Positions 19,671 through 30,863 of a DNA stretch of 38,464 nt are shown piece after piece. Source of the DNA: Colwellia sp. (GTDB lineage Bacteria > Pseudomonadota > Gammaproteobacteria > Enterobacterales > Alteromonadaceae); assembly GCA_016745015.1 (NCBI GenBank), contig JADGDH010000014.1:1-38464 (forward strand), given 5' to 3'. The position numbers and the translations under genes are program-made. How positions within the stretch are numbered: the stretch's first letter is position 1; each line of letters opens with the position of its first letter. The notes beneath the pieces were generated by a model. It did no database searches. It saw only the letters and a program-made list of their open reading frames with translations, and was not told where the DNA came from.

Positions 19671-20495
19671 ATGATCATAGATAAAACAGGTAGCCCATTA
19701 ACCGCTACTGAAAACATAAAACCCGATACACGACATGGTGTTATTTTATATGTAGAAGATGTCAGTGTAAGCTTTGACGGCTTCAAAGCACTAAACGACT
19801 TAAACTTATATATAAATGATGGCGAACTGCGTTGTTTAATTGGAGCTAATGGCGCAGGTAAAACAACTTTAATGGATGTTATCACCGGAAAAATACGCCC
19901 TGATAAAGGTGTCGTGAATTTTGGCCAGCAAGTTAATTTGTTGCAGCTTGATGAGTCTGAAATTGCTATGGCGGGCATTGGTCGAAAATTTCAAAAACCA
20001 ACAGTATTTGAAGCATTAACGGTGTTTGAAAACATAGAGTTGAGCTTAGCTGGCGACAAGAGCATTTGGACCTCTCTTTTTCATAAACTAACAGGTGAAC
20101 AAAAAGATCGTATTGGCGAAATATTACAAACAATAGGCTTAGTAAAAGAAGCTTATTATCTCGCTGGTCGTTTATCTCATGGCCAAAAACAATGGTTAGA
20201 AATTGGTATGTTACTCGCGGCAGAGCCCCGTGTATTATTAGTTGATGAGCCAGTTGCTGGTATGACCGGACAAGAAACTGAGCGTACCGCTGAACTATTA
20301 ACATCGCTTGCTGGAAAACACTCTGTTGTTGTAGTTGAGCACGATATGGCATTTGTTCGCTCTATAGCAAAACAAGTAACAGTGTTGCACCAAGGTTCAG
20401 TATTAGCTGAAGGCACTATGTCAGAAATTCAATCAAACCCAGAAGTAATAAAAGTTTACTTAGGTGAAGATGGTGATGCAGGGGAGAAAGGATAA
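19671..20495 (+). CDS. urtD: Urea ABC transporter ATP-binding protein UrtD
   Basis: Walker A 'GANGAGKTT', 'LSHGQKQWLEIGMLLAAEPRVLLVDEPVAGMT'. Confidence 0.95.
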   Translation: MIIDKTGSPLTATENIKPDTRHGVILYVEDVSVSFDGFKALNDLNLYINDGELRCLIGANGAGKTTLMDVITGKIRPDKGVVNFGQQVNLLQLDESEIAMAGIGRKFQKPTVFEALTVFENIELSLAGDKSIWTSLFHKLTGEQKDRIGEILQTIGLVKEAYYLAGRLSHGQKQWLEIGMLLAAEPRVLLVDEPVAGMTGQETERTAELLTSLAGKHSVVVVEHDMAFVRSIAKQVTVLHQGSVLAEGTMSEIQSNPEVIKVYLGEDGDAGEKG

Positions 20496-21190
20496 TGATT
20501 GAACTAAATTCTGTCGACCAAAAGTACGGCGGCACACAAATTTTATGGAACTTAAACCTTAAAATAAAAAAAGGCTCTCGCACCTGTATTATGGGCCGTA
20601 ATGGTGTAGGAAAAACAACATTACTTCAAGTGATTATGGGCATGTTGCCTATCAGCTCAGGCCGCCTAGTGATTAATGACCAAGACATGAAAAAAAACTC
20701 GGTAGAGTCGCGCCCAGAAATAGGGGTTGGGTATGTACCGCAAGGACGACATATTTTTCCGCTACTAACTGTTGAAGAAAACTTAAAGATTAGCCTTAAC
20801 TGTAAGCGCCAAAAAAGTAAAACCATACCAGAGCATATTTATGAATTATTTCCGGTGTTAAAGGAAATGTTATATCGCCGCGGTGGTGACTTATCAGGTG
20901 GCCAGCAACAACAACTAGCCATCGCACGTGCACTAGTATTAAATCCTAATATTTTAATATTAGATGAACCTAACGAGGGCATTCAACCCAACATAGTGCA
21001 ATTAATACGTGATGTATTATTGAAGTTGAATAAAGAACACGGCATCACTATTGTATTGGTTGAGCAAAAATTACCCTTTGCTCGTGCAGTTGGTGAAGAG
21101 TTTGTTTTAATGGAAAAAGGCAGCGTTATTGCTACGGGTCCAATGCCTGAATTAACCGATGAATTAGTCAGCAAGTATTTAGCGGTTTAA
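20495..21190 (+). CDS. urtE: Urea ABC transporter ATP-binding protein UrtE
   Basis: Walker A 'GRNGVGKTT', 'LSGGQQQQLAIARALVLNPNILILDEPNEGIQPNIV'. Confidence 0.95.
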   Translation: MIELNSVDQKYGGTQILWNLNLKIKKGSRTCIMGRNGVGKTTLLQVIMGMLPISSGRLVINDQDMKKNSVESRPEIGVGYVPQGRHIFPLLTVEENLKISLNCKRQKSKTIPEHIYELFPVLKEMLYRRGGDLSGGQQQQLAIARALVLNPNILILDEPNEGIQPNIVQLIRDVLLKLNKEHGITIVLVEQKLPFARAVGEEFVLMEKGSVIATGPMPELTDELVSKYLAV

Positions 21191-21319
21191 TTCCTTAAAA
21201 TAAGTATATTTTAAAACATGTTGTTAAAGATTATATTTTTAATACAACTCTACTTTTTAACTCGTATAGAATGCAAGTACATTATTTAAATATTAAATCA
21301 AAAAGCACCTAACATAATA

Positions 21320-22243
21320 ATGACAGAAAATACTGTAACAGCTTCCACAACAATCCACTTCAGTCAGCCTAATGCGCCTAAAAACGCATGGTTAGCAAGT
21401 TTGTCTTTAGAATTCAGTTTAACGCAAAATGGTAGTCAGCTTACCCGTACCAAGCGTAATGGCCCTCTGAGTGTACAAAAAGCATTTTATCCAGAAGGTC
21501 GTGATTGCGCCCATATCTATTTGTTACACCCACCAGCAGGTATTGTATCGGGCGATGAACTTCGCATCCACATTCAAGTAAATGAACAAGCACATAGCCT
21601 TGTTACCACGCCAGGTGCAAACCGTTTTTATCGTGCTCGAGAAGATCTTTCTATTGGTGACTCTAAACAAGTCCAGCACTGTGAGCTGTTAATCGCTAAC
21701 CAAGCAAGATGTGAAAATTTTCCCTTAGAAACAATTGTTTATGAGGGAGCAGATGGTTTTAATACCGTTGATGTTACCCTTAAAAGTGATAGTGTTTATT
21801 TGGGCTGGGATATTACCTGTTTAGGTTTGCCGAGTTCTAATCAATTATTTAAACAGGGTAGTTATACGCAACTAAACCGTGTTTATTGTGAAGATACGTT
21901 AATTTATCACGACAGAATAACCATTAAGCCAGACAATAATATTCACCAACACAAAGCGGGGTTGAATGATCAGAACGTTTTTGCCACCTTTATGGCGTAT
22001 GCACCAAGCGACACAATTAACGATACTAAAAATAAAGCACTGATTGCCCAATTACGTGACTGTACGATTGAACAAAGCGCGGAGCATAAAGTAAGTATCA
22101 GCCAAATACGCCAGCTATTAGTAATTCGTTATTTAGGGCAACATGCTGAAGAGTGCAAAGCCTTGTTTGTTCAACTGTGGCAAATTTTGAGGCCTGTATA
22201 TCTTAACAAAGAGGCTATAATTCCTCGTGTATGGCATACCTAA
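21320..22243 (+). CDS. ureD: Urease accessory protein UreD
   Basis: 'GPLSVQKAFYPEGRDCAHIYLLHPPAGIVSGDELRI', 'TTPGANRFYRA', 'FPLETIVYEGA'. Confidence 0.95.
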   Translation: MTENTVTASTTIHFSQPNAPKNAWLASLSLEFSLTQNGSQLTRTKRNGPLSVQKAFYPEGRDCAHIYLLHPPAGIVSGDELRIHIQVNEQAHSLVTTPGANRFYRAREDLSIGDSKQVQHCELLIANQARCENFPLETIVYEGADGFNTVDVTLKSDSVYLGWDITCLGLPSSNQLFKQGSYTQLNRVYCEDTLIYHDRITIKPDNNIHQHKAGLNDQNVFATFMAYAPSDTINDTKNKALIAQLRDCTIEQSAEHKVSISQIRQLLVIRYLGQHAEECKALFVQLWQILRPVYLNKEAIIPRVWHT

Positions 22244-22329
22244 ATGAGACTGAATATAATTAATCTATTTCATTAACCAATTATAAATTTCACCCAATAC
22301 TTAACATTAACAAAACAGTAGAGAAAATT

Positions 22330-22632
22330 ATGGACTTATTACCAAGAGAAAAAGACAAGCTACTGATATTCACTGCGGCATTACTCGCAGAGCGACGCTT
22401 AAATCGCGGCTTAAAATTGAATCACCCTGAAGCCATGGCTTACATTTCAATGGAAATCATTGAAGGTGCACGCGATGGTAAAACCGTTGCAGAAATGATG
22501 GATTACGGGCGTACTTTATTAACCCGTGATCAAGTAATGGATGGCGTTTCAGAATTAATTCCAGATGTGCAAGTTGAAGCAACATTCCCTGACGGTACTA
22601 AGTTAGTTACCGTTCACAACCCTATTATTTAA
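22330..22632 (+). CDS. ureA: Urease gamma subunit
   Basis: '[40 protein letters not shown]'. Confidence 0.97.
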   Translation: MDLLPREKDKLLIFTAALLAERRLNRGLKLNHPEAMAYISMEIIEGARDGKTVAEMMDYGRTLLTRDQVMDGVSELIPDVQVEATFPDGTKLVTVHNPII

Positions 22633-22671
22633 TGGCGTTAGCTATAAAAATAGTACATAAGAGAACAAATT

Positions 22672-23001
22672 ATGATCCCTGGTGAAATAAAAACCGACAG
22701 TGGCAACCGCGAACTCAACGTGGGATGTGAGCAAATACAAGTTACCGTCGCTAACTCTGGCGACAGACCTATTCAAGTTGGCTCACATTATCATTTTTAT
22801 GAAGTGAATAGCGCTCTTATTTTTGACCGAGAAAAAACGAAAGGCTACCGTTTAGATATTACTTCAAGTACCGCTGTCCGCTTTGAACCAGGACAAGAAC
22901 GCGAAGTAACACTTATTACCTATCGCGGAAAGCGTCGCGTCTTTGGTTTTCGTGGTGACGTTCAAGGTCACTTAGAAAGCCAACAAGCTGGAGAAGATTA
23001 A
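22672..23001 (+). CDS. ureB: Urease beta subunit
   Basis: '[18 protein letters not shown]', '[22 protein letters not shown]'. Confidence 0.97.
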   Translation: MIPGEIKTDSGNRELNVGCEQIQVTVANSGDRPIQVGSHYHFYEVNSALIFDREKTKGYRLDITSSTAVRFEPGQEREVTLITYRGKRRVFGFRGDVQGHLESQQAGED

Positions 23002-23003
23002 CC

Positions 23004-24707
23004 ATGGCGACTATTGATAAACATTCCTACGCACATATGTTTGGACCAACCGTTGGCGACCGTGTTCGTCTTGCTGATACCAATTTATGGATAGAGGTAG
23101 AAAAAGACTTTACCGAATATGGTGAAGAAGTCACCTTTGGTGGTGGTAAAGTCATTAGAGATGGTATGGGACAAAGTCAAGCATCGTGCAAGGAAACAGT
23201 TGATTTAGTGATTACCAATGCATTAATTTTTGATCATTGGGGCATTGTTAAAGCCGATATTGGCGTAAAAGAGGGCCGTATTGCCATTATTGGTAAAGCA
23301 GGTAATCCAGATATACAAGATAATGTTGACATTGAAATTGGTCCTGGCACTGAAGTAATTGCTGGTGAAGGTCAAATTCTTACCGCTGGTGGTATTGACG
23401 CACATATTCACTTTATTTGTCCGCAACAAATTGACGAAGCCTTAATGTCGGGTGTTACCACCATGATTGGTGGTGGTACAGGTCCTGCGACAGGCACTAA
23501 AGCGACAACCTGTACTCCTGGCCCTTGGAACATTCATAAAATGTTACAAGCAACCAATGACTTTCCAATGAACTTTGGCTTTTTAGGCAAAGGCAATACA
23601 AGTTTACCTATTGCGCTTGAAGAGCAAATTAAAGCGGGAGTTTGTGGTTTAAAACTACATGAAGATTGGGGTACAACACCAGCAGCTATCGATAACTGCT
23701 TATCAGTTGCCGAACGTTATGATGTGCAAGTTGCTATTCATACTGATACCTTGAATGAATCTGGCTTTGTAGAAGATACCTTAACTGCTTTTAAAGGCCG
23801 TACTATTCATACTTACCACACAGAAGGCGCAGGTGGTGGCCACTCACCTGATATTATTCGTGCTTGTGGTGAGCCGAATGTTTTGCCTTCGTCAACCAAC
23901 CCAACAAGGCCTTATACGGTAAATACAATTGATGAACATTTAGATATGCTCATGGTTTGTCATCATTTGAACCCCTCTATTCCTGAAGATATTGCTTTTG
24001 CCGATTCACGCATTCGTAAAGAAAGTATAGCCGCAGAAGATATCATGCACGATTTAGGCGCTATCAGTATGATCTCATCTGATTCTCAAGCTATGGGGCG
24101 TGTGGGTGAAATGATCACCCGTACTTGGCAAACCGCCCATAAAATGAAACTACAACGTGGACCTTTAGCGCCAGATTCAGAGCGTAATGATAACTTCCGT
24201 GCAAAACGCTATATTGCTAAATACACCATCAATCCAGCAATAAGTCATGGTGTAAGCCATGAAGTGGGATCAATAGAAGTAGGTAAACTAGCAGATTTAG
24301 TCTTATGGAAGCCAGCATTTTTTGGTATTAAGCCAGCCTTAATCTTAAAGTCTGGCTTTATTGCCGCAGCTCCTATGGGAGATGCTAATGCATCAATTCC
24401 AACACCGCAACCAGTTTATTTTAGACCAATGTTTGGTGCGCACGGAAGTGCTGCCACTCAAACGTCGATGACTTTTATGTCACAAGCCTCGGTTGAAGCA
24501 GGCGTACCTGAAAAAATAGGTATGACACGTTTAATCGGTGTATGTAAAAACACCCGAAATATCGGTAAAGACGATATGATTCACAATAATTGGCAACCAA
24601 ATATTGAAGTTGATGCACAAACTTATGAAGTGCGCGCAAATGGTGAGCTGCTAACGTGTGAGCCAGCAACATCATTACCACTTACTCAACTTTACAGTTT
24701 ATTTTAG
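23004..24707 (+). CDS. ureC: Urease alpha subunit
   Basis: '[14 protein letters not shown]', carbamylated-Lys motif 'GLKLHEDWG', active-site flap '[24 protein letters not shown]'. Confidence 0.98.
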   Translation: MATIDKHSYAHMFGPTVGDRVRLADTNLWIEVEKDFTEYGEEVTFGGGKVIRDGMGQSQASCKETVDLVITNALIFDHWGIVKADIGVKEGRIAIIGKAGNPDIQDNVDIEIGPGTEVIAGEGQILTAGGIDAHIHFICPQQIDEALMSGVTTMIGGGTGPATGTKATTCTPGPWNIHKMLQATNDFPMNFGFLGKGNTSLPIALEEQIKAGVCGLKLHEDWGTTPAAIDNCLSVAERYDVQVAIHTDTLNESGFVEDTLTAFKGRTIHTYHTEGAGGGHSPDIIRACGEPNVLPSSTNPTRPYTVNTIDEHLDMLMVCHHLNPSIPEDIAFADSRIRKESIAAEDIMHDLGAISMISSDSQAMGRVGEMITRTWQTAHKMKLQRGPLAPDSERNDNFRAKRYIAKYTINPAISHGVSHEVGSIEVGKLADLVLWKPAFFGIKPALILKSGFIAAAPMGDANASIPTPQPVYFRPMFGAHGSAATQTSMTFMSQASVEAGVPEKIGMTRLIGVCKNTRNIGKDDMIHNNWQPNIEVDAQTYEVRANGELLTCEPATSLPLTQLYSLF

Positions 24708-24715
24708 GAAGTTAA

Positions 24716-25168
24716 ATGTTACAAGCATACGAACGTTTCGAGCACACGCATAATGAAATTACAGACTCAATTACCTTAGATCAAGACACTCGTAAAAAGT
24801 CCCGTATTAAAAGTAAAACCGATAGTGGTTTAGATATTGGTATTTTTATGGAACGTGGTCATCCATTACTAGTGGGCGAAATCTTAAAAACGGAATGTGG
24901 TTTATTTATTGAGATAAAAGGGCAAGCGGAGCCAGTTGCTACCGCAATTGCCATTGACTGGTTAACTTTTTGTAAGGTTTGCTATCACTTAGGTAATCGC
25001 CATACGTCACTACAAATAGGTGAATTATGGGTGCGCTTTAAGCCTGATTACGTATTAGAAGAGCTCGCTGAAAAATACGGCCTAACCATTAATCATACAC
25101 CTGCGGTTTTTGAACCAGAAAATGGTGCTTATGGCAAAGGAAATCACGGACATTCACATGCCCACTAA
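24716..25168 (+). CDS. ureE: Urease accessory protein UreE (nickel metallochaperone)
   Basis: '[18 protein letters not shown]', '[14 protein letters not shown]', His-containing C-terminus 'GNHGHSHAH'. Confidence 0.93.
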   Translation: MLQAYERFEHTHNEITDSITLDQDTRKKSRIKSKTDSGLDIGIFMERGHPLLVGEILKTECGLFIEIKGQAEPVATAIAIDWLTFCKVCYHLGNRHTSLQIGELWVRFKPDYVLEELAEKYGLTINHTPAVFEPENGAYGKGNHGHSHAH

Positions 25169-25889
25169 AACGGTTTTATCTGTGGTGAAAGCAAAAGCTA
25201 ACCCACAGCCAGATGCAATTAAGCTAAATAGGCTGCTGCAGTTGTGTAGTGCTAACTTGCCTGTTGGCGGCTTTTCTTTTTCTCAAGGCTTAGAGTATGC
25301 CGTTGAAATGAAGTGGTTAACATCACCAAAAACTACCGCAAGTTGGATAAAAATCAATTTAGAAGAGTCAATCGCAAAAACAGATTTAGCGATTTTAAAG
25401 CGATTAATTTACGCGTTATCTAAGCATGATTTATCTGCTTTTGAATACTGGAATAACCACTTAATAGCTTGTAGAGAAAGTAATGAGCTACTGTTAGCTG
25501 ATTTAGCTATGGGAAAAGCGTTAATTCGTCTTATTAAGCAATTAGAGTCTGTAGACATAACCAATTACCAAGCAATTATTGAACTTAAAGAAATTAGCTT
25601 CGTTAGCGCTTTTTCACTCTGCGCTTATATTTTTAATCTTGATTTAATTTCAGCACAAAGTGGTTACTGTTGGACCTATATAGATAACCAAGTTGCTGCA
25701 GCAACAAAGTTAGTCCCACTGGGTCAAACACAGGCTCAGAATTTATTATTTGAGTTAACTGAAAATACTCAATATATTATTGAAAAAGCGAATAGCATTG
25801 CCGATGAAGATATTAGTACCAGTCTACCACACTTAGCCATGGCGAGTGCTTGGCACGAAACACAGTATTCGCGACTATTTCGCTCGTAG
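25158..25889 (+). CDS. ureF: Urease accessory protein UreF
   Basis: '[25 protein letters not shown]', '[13 protein letters not shown]'; ATG at 25158 overlaps the ureE end (track ORF opens at 25110). Confidence 0.93.
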   Translation: MPTKTVLSVVKAKANPQPDAIKLNRLLQLCSANLPVGGFSFSQGLEYAVEMKWLTSPKTTASWIKINLEESIAKTDLAILKRLIYALSKHDLSAFEYWNNHLIACRESNELLLADLAMGKALIRLIKQLESVDITNYQAIIELKEISFVSAFSLCAYIFNLDLISAQSGYCWTYIDNQVAAATKLVPLGQTQAQNLLFELTENTQYIIEKANSIADEDISTSLPHLAMASAWHETQYSRLFRS

Positions 25890-25945
25890 TATCAATGGCA
25901 CATTTATATTAAAAAAAATAAAAATATTATTTAAGAGAGTAACAA

Positions 25946-26557
25946 ATGAAAAAACAAGTTTTACGCATTGGTGTTGGCGGCCCTGTTGGCTCAGGAAAAA
26001 CTGCTTTATTACGTGAGTTATGTTTAGCATTACGTGACAGGTACAACATGGCAGTGGTAACAAACGATATATACACTCGCGAAGATGCCGAATTTTTAAC
26101 AAAGAACGATGCCTTAGCTGCTGACAGAATTATGGGCGTTGAAACGGGTGGCTGTCCCCATACAGCAATCCGTGAAGATGCTTCTATGAACTTAGCTGCT
26201 ATTGACGAATTACAAGAACGCCACCCAGATTTAGATTTTGTTTTAGTTGAAAGTGGTGGTGATAACTTAAGTGCCACTTTTAGCCCTGAATTATCTGATT
26301 TAACTATATATGTGATAGATGTCTCTGCAGGTGATAAAATTCCACGTAAAGGTGGTCCAGGTATCACCAAGTCAGATTTATTAATTATTAATAAAATTGA
26401 TGTAGCTGATTTAGTAGGTGCATCACTTGATGTTATGGACAGAGATACAAAGAAAATGCGTGGCGATAGAAAATTTATTTTCTCGAATATGAAAACGCAA
26501 CAAGGCTTAGCTGAAATAATAGAGTTTATCGAAACAGAAGGTATGTTAAAGCTATAA
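25946..26557 (+). CDS. ureG: Urease accessory GTPase UreG
   Basis: P-loop '[12 protein letters not shown]', '[15 protein letters not shown]', '[19 protein letters not shown]'. Confidence 0.97.
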   Translation: MKKQVLRIGVGGPVGSGKTALLRELCLALRDRYNMAVVTNDIYTREDAEFLTKNDALAADRIMGVETGGCPHTAIREDASMNLAAIDELQERHPDLDFVLVESGGDNLSATFSPELSDLTIYVIDVSAGDKIPRKGGPGITKSDLLIINKIDVADLVGASLDVMDRDTKKMRGDRKFIFSNMKTQQGLAEIIEFIETEGMLKL

Positions 26558-26632
26558 CTTCAGCACTCCGTAGAAATTATTTACATGAACAAAACAAACT
26601 AAACTAAAATTTATATAAACTAAGGATCTCAA

Positions 26633-26839
26633 ATGAAATTTTTAACAATATTTATCAGCTTCTTCAGCTTACTCTCAGGTCAAGCTTTAGCACATACAGA
26701 CCATGCCCTAGGAGAAGGCTCTTTACATACTTTTTATCACGTTACCTTTTGGGCGTTATTTGCTGTAGTTGTATATAAAGCGTATACCTGGTTTAAAAAT
26801 AAACAAGCTCAAAAGAATAATATGTCACCAGATAAGTAA
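26633..26839 (+). CDS. Small single-TM protein with His-rich mature N-terminus (HupE/UreJ-like start)
   Basis: 68 aa; predicted signal 'MKFLTIFISFFSLLSGQALA' then 'HTDHALGEGSLHTFYH', one TM, basic tail; 75 bp after ureG. Confidence 0.65.
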   Translation: MKFLTIFISFFSLLSGQALAHTDHALGEGSLHTFYHVTFWALFAVVVYKAYTWFKNKQAQKNNMSPDK

Positions 26840-26878
26840 AACCCAACTAAAAGTGCTAATTTATCAGCTTTTGGGTTT
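26839..26878 (+). terminator. Possible terminator hairpin ending the urease cluster
   Basis: AAACCCAA...TTGGGTTT 8-bp stem with long loop, weak T-run. Confidence 0.35.
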
Positions 26879-26917
26879 GATACACGGCTAGCGCATTTTA
26901 ATCCCAGACCCCAACAA

Positions 26918-26943
26918 GGTTGAGCGAGATTCATCGTTCAACC
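26918..26943. repeat. Hairpin adjacent to dispersed repeat
   Basis: GGTTGAGCGA-GATTCA-TCGTTCAACC (10-bp stem, one wobble). Confidence 0.55.
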
Positions 26944-26969
26944 CTGCCATTTTCTTTCTAGCTGCCATA

Positions 26970-27006
26970 CTAAGGTCTGTTGATCTTTCGTGATTAGATT
27001 TTGAAC
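26970..27006. repeat. Dispersed repeat, copy 1
   Basis: CTAAGGTCTGTTGATCTTTCGTGATTAGATTTTGAAC; 30/37 identical to copy 2 at 36904-36940, with an exact 14-nt core. Confidence 0.6.
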
Positions 27007-27051
27007 TAAAAAGGCAATCTCGTATAATTATTACGCCAAAAGACTTATTAA

Positions 27052-28881
27052 TTATAAATAAAACCAGCTAAGTAAAAACGATAGTGTTACCCACATTAAA
27101 AGAACTAACGGTATTCCAACACGCATAAAGTCAGAAAAATTATAACCTCCAGCATTCATTACTAATAAATTAGTCTTGTATGCCATAGGGGTCGCATAAC
27201 TTAGATTAGCCCCAAATAAAACAGCTAAAATAAAAGGCTCTGGTGGCAAATTGAGTTGACGTGCAACAGAAATAGCAATCGGCGTACCAATAACAGCTGC
27301 AGCATTATTAGAAACAACATTTGTCAGTATGGCCAACAGTAACATCAAGGCAGATATCACGCCACCGGGTGGAAGATCATAAGAAGCGGCAACAAATGCT
27401 TGAGCAATATATTCAGCGCCTCCTGTTTTCATAAGAGCATCACCCAAGGCTAAAGAGGCAACAACAATTAAAATCACTTGAGTGCTTAATGCAGAGGAAA
27501 CGTCTTCCCAGCTTAAACATTTAGTTAAAAGTAGCAGCAATACGCCACATAACGCACTTATTTCAATCGGTACAATACCTACTGCTGATGAAAGTACTAC
27601 GGCTAATAAAGTGCCTAAGGCAACAGGTGCTTTACTGGTTTGCGGTAACGCTTCAGCGCCATCAATTACCAGTAAACCTGGCTTGGTTTTTAGTAATTTG
27701 AGTTGTTTGATTTCTCCTTGAACCAGTAATATATCCCCTATACATAACGTGACTTTTCCAATGCTACTTCTTCCTATCTCCATTGCTTTACCAGCTCGGT
27801 GCAGCGCTATTACAGCTATATCATACTTATTAATAAAGTTAGCTTGATACAAAGTTTTACCCACAATACCCGATCCCTCTATAATTACAATTTCGGCTAA
27901 AGTTTGCGTTTCTTCTTCAATTTCCTCTTCATCATCAGCTGTCGTTTTACCTGAAAAAAGAGTAGCCCCTAACAGGTTTTCATATTCTTTAAGACGATCA
28001 GGGTAGTCATGCACTTTTAGTCTATCACCCACCATTAACTCAGTATCAGGTAAAAGCATCACACTTCTATATTCAGGACTACGCTGAACCTCTTCTATTT
28101 TCATTTGTCCGTCTGTCAAAGCAATCGCTTGGGCTATTGTTTGACCATGAACTTCACTTTCTTCATTAATCGTAAGGTAAGCACTAAACAAGCGTGGCGA
28201 AGTATCTGTCATCAACACCGCTCGTTTAGGCAACAGCTTAGGGGCTATTAACCAAAGGTATATTATTGCTACAACGCCTGCTATCAATGCTGGTTTTACA
28301 AAATCAAATAAACCAAACTCAACTACCCCCATATTTTTTGAAATACTTACCACTAAAAGGTTTGTTGATGTGCCTATTGTTGTAGCCATGCCGCCAACCA
28401 AGGTTGCTAGTCCCATTGGTAACAACATAGGTGATGAATCAGTATTATTTCGTAACGATACACTGATTAATATAGGCAAGAGTAATACAACAATAGGAGT
28501 ATTATTAACAAATGCACTGAGTACAGCTCCTAAAATTAGCGTTAATAATAAAGATAAAGATGGGCTTATTTTCCATAATTTAGCTAAGTAACGACCTATA
28601 GGCTCAAGCGCTCCCGTTCGAACAATACCTTGGCCTATAATCATTAATGAACAAACTGTAATTAAGGCTTCATGACCAAAGCCAAAAAATAGCGAGCTGG
28701 GTTCAAAATGTACACCATTCACAGAAAATGGAAACAGCACAAACATCAAGCATAATGTAGCAATAACTATTAACGATGAGGTTTCTAATGGAACATCGTC
28801 ACGGCGAAATAAATAGAGGGCAAATACTGTAATCATTAAAACAACTACAGCATGGTTATTGGGTAAATCGGGAAAATTCAT
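27052..28881 (-). CDS. SLC13/CitT-family permease with internal TrkA-C (RCK_C) domains
   Basis: 'VNNTPIVVLLLPI', 'GMATTIGTSTNLLVVSI', 'TNVVSNNAAAVIGTPIAIS'; soluble middle region 'VGKTLYQANFINKYDIAVIALHRAG'. Confidence 0.88.
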   Translation of the reverse strand: MNFPDLPNNHAVVVLMITVFALYLFRRDDVPLETSSLIVIATLCLMFVLFPFSVNGVHFEPSSLFFGFGHEALITVCSLMIIGQGIVRTGALEPIGRYLAKLWKISPSLSLLLTLILGAVLSAFVNNTPIVVLLLPILISVSLRNNTDSSPMLLPMGLATLVGGMATTIGTSTNLLVVSISKNMGVVEFGLFDFVKPALIAGVVAIIYLWLIAPKLLPKRAVLMTDTSPRLFSAYLTINEESEVHGQTIAQAIALTDGQMKIEEVQRSPEYRSVMLLPDTELMVGDRLKVHDYPDRLKEYENLLGATLFSGKTTADDEEEIEEETQTLAEIVIIEGSGIVGKTLYQANFINKYDIAVIALHRAGKAMEIGRSSIGKVTLCIGDILLVQGEIKQLKLLKTKPGLLVIDGAEALPQTSKAPVALGTLLAVVLSSAVGIVPIEISALCGVLLLLLTKCLSWEDVSSALSTQVILIVVASLALGDALMKTGGAEYIAQAFVAASYDLPPGGVISALMLLLAILTNVVSNNAAAVIGTPIAISVARQLNLPPEPFILAVLFGANLSYATPMAYKTNLLVMNAGGYNFSDFMRVGIPLVLLMWVTLSFLLSWFYL

Positions 28882-28943
28882 AAAATGCCTTGTTTTTTTC
28901 TGTTTTTACAGCGTCAGCATAACCAAAAAACAATATCGACACG

Positions 28944-28971
28944 AAAAAAAAGCCCAACAAGGAGTTAGGCT
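28944..28971 (-). terminator. Rho-independent terminator downstream of glmS
   Basis: On - strand AGCCTAAC-TCCTT-GTTGGGCT followed by a T-run. Confidence 0.85.
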
Positions 28972-29013
28972 AAAAAATAAGTAAAGGTGTTTCTGTTAAT
29001 GCCTAGTGTCTCT

Positions 29014-30846
29014 CTATTCAACCGTTACTGATTTAGCCAGGTTACGCGGTTGATCAACATCCGTTCCTTTAATTATTGCAACGTAGTATGAAAGTAGCTG
29101 TAAAGGTATGGTATAAACAACAGGAGCAATAAGATCATCACAAACAGGTATGTCAATCACCTTCATAGTATCATCGCTAGTAAAGTTTGCCTTACTGTCA
29201 GCAAACACATACATTAAACCACCACGGGCACGCACCTCTTCAACATTAGATTTAAGCTTTTCAATTAAATCATTTTGCGGTGCAACCACAATTACTGGCA
29301 TTTCAGCATCAATAAGCGCTAATGGGCCATGTTTTAATTCGCCTGCGGCGTAGGCTTCTGCGTGAATGTAAGAAATCTCTTTAAGTTTAAGCGCGCCTTC
29401 CATTGCAATAGGGTATTGATCACCACGACCAAGAAATAGTGCATGGTGTTTATCAGCAAAGTCTTCGGCAAGTGCTTCAATAGATGGTGCTAAGGCAAGC
29501 ACTTCATCAAGTTTAGCTGGCAAAGTCATTAAAGATTGAGCTATTTCAGCTTGCTTATCACTTGGCATGCCATGATGTTGACCTATAGCTAAGGTCATCA
29601 TCATCAAACCTACTAATTGAGTAGTAAATGCTTTAGTTGATGCTACGCCTATTTCAGCACCTGCCATGGTCATAAAGGCCAAGTCAGATTCACGAACTAA
29701 TGACGAGCCAGCAACATTACAAATGACTAAGCTTGACTCATAACCAATATCTTTTGCTAAACGTAAGGCAGCTAACGTATCAGCTGTTTCACCTGATTGT
29801 GAAATAGTAACAATAAGTGAATTTTTAGGTACAAACGATTTACGGTATCTAAATTCACTGGCTATTTCTATATTACAAGAAACCCCCGCCAATTCTTCTA
29901 GCCAATAACGTGCCACCATACCTGAATGATAACTAGTACCGCAGGCAATAATTTGTACATGCTCAATTTTTTTGAATATATCATCAGCACCTTCACCAAA
30001 AGTATTTACATCTAAAATACCACCAACTAAACGCCCTTCTAAGGCATTACGGATAGCTGTTGGTTGCTCATAGGTTTCTTTTAGCATGTAGTGGCGGTAT
30101 TCACCTTTATCACTAGCATCATTGGTTGCTTCCGTTTCTTTAATATCACGCTCAACCGCATTACCATCTATATTGACAATGTTTACTTCAAAGCGAGTGA
30201 CTTCGGCAACATCACCTTCTTCTAAAAATGAAAAGCGACGAGTAACAGGCAATAGTGCCATCATGTCTGAGGCAATAAAGTTTTCACCTAAACCATAACC
30301 AATAACTAATGGACTACCAGAGCGGGCCACAATAATGCGATCTTTATCGGTGCTGTCCATTACCACTGTGCCATAAGCGCCTTCAAGTTGTTTTACTGTT
30401 TTTTGAACCGCAGATAATAATGAATCACTAGTTTTTAGTTCATGGTGAACTAAATGAGTAATTACTTCAGTGTCTGTTTGCGAAATAAATTCGTAACCCA
30501 AATCTTGTAGACGGATACGTAATTCTTCATGGTTTTCAATAATGCCGTTATGAACTACTGCAATAGTATTGTTTGATATGTGAGGGTGAGCATTCACTTC
30601 GCTTGGAGCACCATGTGTTGCCCAACGAGTATGAGCTATACCTGCCCCCCCTGTCAGCGGAGTTTCTTTCAATGCATCAGCAAGTTCTTGTACTTTTCCT
30701 AAACGTTTAACGCTAGATAGTTGGTTTTGCTGATCGATAGTAGCAATACCTGCTGAATCATAACCTCGGTATTCTAAACGCTTTAGTCCTTCGACTAAAA
30801 TCTCTGCTACGTCACGTTGTGCTACTGCACCGACTATGCCACACAT
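29014..30846 (-). CDS. glmS: Glutamine-fructose-6-phosphate aminotransferase (isomerizing)
   Basis: '[33 protein letters not shown]', '[16 protein letters not shown]', C-term '[15 protein letters not shown]'. Confidence 0.98.
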   Translation of the reverse strand: MCGIVGAVAQRDVAEILVEGLKRLEYRGYDSAGIATIDQQNQLSSVKRLGKVQELADALKETPLTGGAGIAHTRWATHGAPSEVNAHPHISNNTIAVVHNGIIENHEELRIRLQDLGYEFISQTDTEVITHLVHHELKTSDSLLSAVQKTVKQLEGAYGTVVMDSTDKDRIIVARSGSPLVIGYGLGENFIASDMMALLPVTRRFSFLEEGDVAEVTRFEVNIVNIDGNAVERDIKETEATNDASDKGEYRHYMLKETYEQPTAIRNALEGRLVGGILDVNTFGEGADDIFKKIEHVQIIACGTSYHSGMVARYWLEELAGVSCNIEIASEFRYRKSFVPKNSLIVTISQSGETADTLAALRLAKDIGYESSLVICNVAGSSLVRESDLAFMTMAGAEIGVASTKAFTTQLVGLMMMTLAIGQHHGMPSDKQAEIAQSLMTLPAKLDEVLALAPSIEALAEDFADKHHALFLGRGDQYPIAMEGALKLKEISYIHAEAYAAGELKHGPLALIDAEMPVIVVAPQNDLIEKLKSNVEEVRARGGLMYVFADSKANFTSDDTMKVIDIPVCDDLIAPVVYTIPLQLLSYYVAIIKGTDVDQPRNLAKSVTVE

Positions 30847-30863
30847 AGTTAATTTCCTTTATT

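Noticed and set aside
25110-25157. ureF ORF overlapping ureE by 59 nt
   Set aside because: Most likely ATG is at 25158, giving only a short coupling overlap; the extra residues are frame-shifted ureE C-terminus
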